Below, in pieces: positions 6,775 to 8,634 of a stretch of DNA of 8,634 nucleotides. The stretch comes from Alphaproteobacteria bacterium (GTDB lineage: Bacteria > Pseudomonadota > Alphaproteobacteria > Rhizobiales > Aestuariivirgaceae): contig JAPLOT010000345.1 of assembly GCA_026400595.1 (NCBI GenBank), positions 1-8,634 of the forward strand, written 5' to 3'. Both the position numbers and the translations under genes were made by a program. Under the pieces are notes generated by a model that ran no database searches, was not told where the DNA came from, and saw only the letters and a list, made by a program, of their open reading frames with translations. Within the stretch, counting starts at the first letter, position 1. Each line of letters starts with the position of its first letter.

Positions 6775-8634
6775 CTAGGCGATGGGCGGTGCCTTGTCCA
6801 GCTGCGCCGCCGCGCGCACCCTGTCGATCGCCTCCACCAGCCCCATGCGCGCGATCGCCACGCCGGGCGGGAAGGCGGTGGCGAAGCGCGAGGCAAGGCG
6901 CGAGTCGAGCACCACGAAGCTGCCGCGGTCGCCGGCGCGGCGGATCAGCCGGCCGAAGGCCTGACGCAGCCTGAGCCGCACCACCATGTCGCCATAGGCA
7001 TTGCCGCCGAAGGCCTCCTTGCGGGCGCGTTCCAGGATGGTGGGCGTGCCCCAGGGCACGCGGTCAAGCACGATGAGGCGGAGCGAGTCGCCCGGCACGT
7101 CGACGCCGTCGCGCACCGCATCGGTGCCCAGCAGGCAGGCATCGCGTTCGGCGCGGAAGAGATCGACAAGCGTGCCCGTGTCCATCGGATCGACGTGCTG
7201 CGCATAGAGCGGCAGCCCCGCTTCTGCCAACGGGCGCAGCAGGCGCTTCTGCACCGTGCGCAGCCGCGCGATGGCGGTGAAGAGGCCCAGCGCGCCACCG
7301 CCCGCGGCAAGAAACAACTCGCGATAGGCGGCCGCCACCTGGTCCATGTCCTCGCGGTTCACGTCGTTGACGACGATCACCGAACTCGCCCGCGGATAGT
7401 CGAAGGGCGAGTCATAGCTTGCGCGCTTCACTGGATAGGGCAGATGCACGGCACCGGTGCGCATCTCGGCATTGGTCCAGTCGTCGGGCACGTCGGGCGG
7501 GCGATCCTTGAGCGTGGCCGAGGTGATGACGATGCCGTCGGCCTGTTTCAGCACGGCCAGCGCCAGCGGCTCGGTGGGATCGACCCAGTGCGAATGCAGC
7601 CCCACGTCATGTTCGCGGCCGAAGGCCTGCTCGATCGCGAACCATTCGATGAAGAGCGGGTTCTTCTGGTCGAGCAGCCGCGTCAGCATGTCGATCCAGC
7701 TGCCGACCATGAGTTCGCCGCGCCGGCGGAGCGAGCGCGACACGGCCTCGATGCGGCCGCGGTCATGGGTCGAGAGTTCCTCGGCTTCGGTATCGAGTTT
7801 CTTTGCGAGTGCCGCGGCAAGCCCGGCCATCGGGCGCTTCAGGTCGATGAGGGCCGCAGCCACGTCGCCTGCCGCCTCCGAGAGCCCATCGACCAGGGGC
7901 AGGCAGTCGGTCTCCATCGTGTTGCCGCCAGCCTGCTCGGCCCGCGCCAGCACCTGTTGGCGGACCAGCGTCAGGAACAGCTCCATCGGCCCCTCCGGCT
8001 GACCGGCCTGCACGCGGCGCGTCCAGCCGGGGCCCGGAAGCATGAGTGCGGCGCGCAGCACCTGCTGCATCAGCGCCTCGGCGGCCTGGTCGTTTTCCAC
8101 CATGTCGCCGATGCGTTCGGCAAGGCCGCGGCCGCGGCGGCGCTCGCTCTCGGGTCCGCGCAGCCAGCGCCGCAGCTCCACGGTCTCCAGCGCCGTGAGA
8201 TGGCCCGAGAAGGCCGAGTCCGCCGCATCGAAAAGGTGATGGCCCTCGTCGAAGACGATGCGGCGCAGCCCGCCGGGCGCGGCTTCCTCTTCCTCGGTGG
8301 TGGCGACGCCCAGCGCGTGGTCGACGGCCGCCTGATGCAGCACCAGCGCGTGATTGGCGATCACGATGTCGGCGTTGCGCCCGGCGCGCACCGAACGCTC
8401 GATGAAGCAGCGGCGGTAATGCGGGCAGGCGGCATAGATGCACTCGCCGCGCCGGTCGGTGAGGCCGAGCGAGGCGGCGGAGACGCCGCGGCTTTCGCCG
8501 TCCAGCGCGAGATCGCCGAAGAGGGAGAGGATCCAGGACGGAAAGTCGCCGCCCACCATGTCGCCGTCGCGGGTGAAGCGGGCCCAGCGCGCGATGAGCG
8601 CCGCCAGAAGCGCGCTGCGCGGATTGGCCGAGGT
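6775..8634 (-). CDS. ATP-dependent DNA helicase, DinG/YoaA type with iron-sulfur cluster (5' end outside window)
   Basis: The frame is open to the window's right edge; 619 residues are visible and the ATG at 8559 is internal. It is a superfamily 2 XPD-like helicase. Three cysteines (codons ending at 8440, 8425 and 8407) are spaced C-x4-C-x5-C, the same as C194, C199 and C205 of E. coli DinG; the first cluster cysteine would lie upstream, outside the window. Further motifs are VIANHALVL after the cysteines, DEGH (8239-8250, motif II), VITSATL (motif III), LLGTDAVRDGVDVPG and LDRVPWGTP (motif V region), and QAFGRLIRRAGDRG (motif VI, near 6920-6970). Walker A is not in view. Such enzymes unwind DNA 5'-3' and resolve R-loops, forks or G-quadruplexes in the cytoplasm. 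The TerB-like gene follows after 26 bp. Assignment to DinG rather than YoaA is not possible from this part. Confidence 0.93.
   Translation of the reverse strand, partial: TSANPRSALLAALIARWARFTRDGDMVGGDFPSWILSLFGDLALDGESRGVSAASLGLTDRRGECIYAACPHYRRCFIERSVRAGRNADIVIANHALVLHQAAVDHALGVATTEEEEAAPGGLRRIVFDEGHHLFDAADSAFSGHLTALETVELRRWLRGPESERRRGRGLAERIGDMVENDQAAEALMQQVLRAALMLPGPGWTRRVQAGQPEGPMELFLTLVRQQVLARAEQAGGNTMETDCLPLVDGLSEAAGDVAAALIDLKRPMAGLAAALAKKLDTEAEELSTHDRGRIEAVSRSLRRRGELMVGSWIDMLTRLLDQKNPLFIEWFAIEQAFGREHDVGLHSHWVDPTEPLALAVLKQADGIVITSATLKDRPPDVPDDWTNAEMRTGAVHLPYPVKRASYDSPFDYPRASSVIVVNDVNREDMDQVAAAYRELFLAAGGGALGLFTAIARLRTVQKRLLRPLAEAGLPLYAQHVDPMDTGTLVDLFRAERDACLLGTDAVRDGVDVPGDSLRLIVLDRVPWGTPTILERARKEAFGGNAYGDMVVRLRLRQAFGRLIRRAGDRGSFVVLDSRLASRFATAFPPGVAIARMGLVEAIDRVRAAAQLDKAPPIA

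Noticed and set aside
1..8634. Defence system, prophage, CRISPR array or mobile island
   Set aside because: Both helicases belong to known housekeeping repair families. No spaced repeats, integrase, transposase, toxin-antitoxin pair or composition shift was seen by reading the window.

Overview
The window reads as ordinary chromosomal DNA from a GC-rich alphaproteobacterium, most likely of the order Hyphomicrobiales (Rhizobiales). The reasons are strongly G/C-biased third codon positions, a PodJ-like polarity protein with the DFIAAARRAAQAA-type motif ahead of its membrane segment, and a helicase/PdeM pair of the 'ligase-associated' DNA-repair type. The genus cannot be told from the sequence. 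Coding density is very high. There are seven genes, and the two longest non-coding stretches are 44 bp each. I see no tRNA, rRNA, CRISPR array, insertion sequence, integrase or attachment site, and no clear change of base composition.

Layout. (1) 1-1476, plus strand: the C-terminal part of a PodJ-like protein, cut by the window's left edge, with a membrane helix, four Sel1 repeats and a peptidoglycan-binding domain. (2) 1521-1982, plus strand: a small DUF3429 membrane protein, probably in the same transcript. (3) Minus strand, read right to left: a Lhr-type DEXH helicase (5113-2645) followed by the PdeM metallophosphoesterase (2652-1975), overlapping by 8 nt, so clearly one operon. PdeM meets the DUF3429 gene tail to tail with an 8-bp overlap of their ends. 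(4) 5158-6327, plus strand: a DinF-type MATE transporter, divergent from the helicase across only 44 bp. (5) Minus strand: a DinG-type iron-sulfur helicase (cut by the right edge, ending at 6775), then a TerB-like protein (6748-6335), probably one operon, ending 7 bp from the MATE stop.

Functionally, two regions concern DNA repair or nucleic-acid unwinding (Lhr-like helicase with PdeM; DinG-type helicase) and one concerns envelope polarity (the PodJ-like protein). No visible element links all of them.

The most noteworthy observation is in the MATE gene. Compared with E. coli DinF as I remember it, it lacks about 50 residues corresponding to transmembrane helices 5 and 6, cleanly and in frame. 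It also has Asn in place of the conserved Asp of helix 1. I found no convincing new multi-gene system here.
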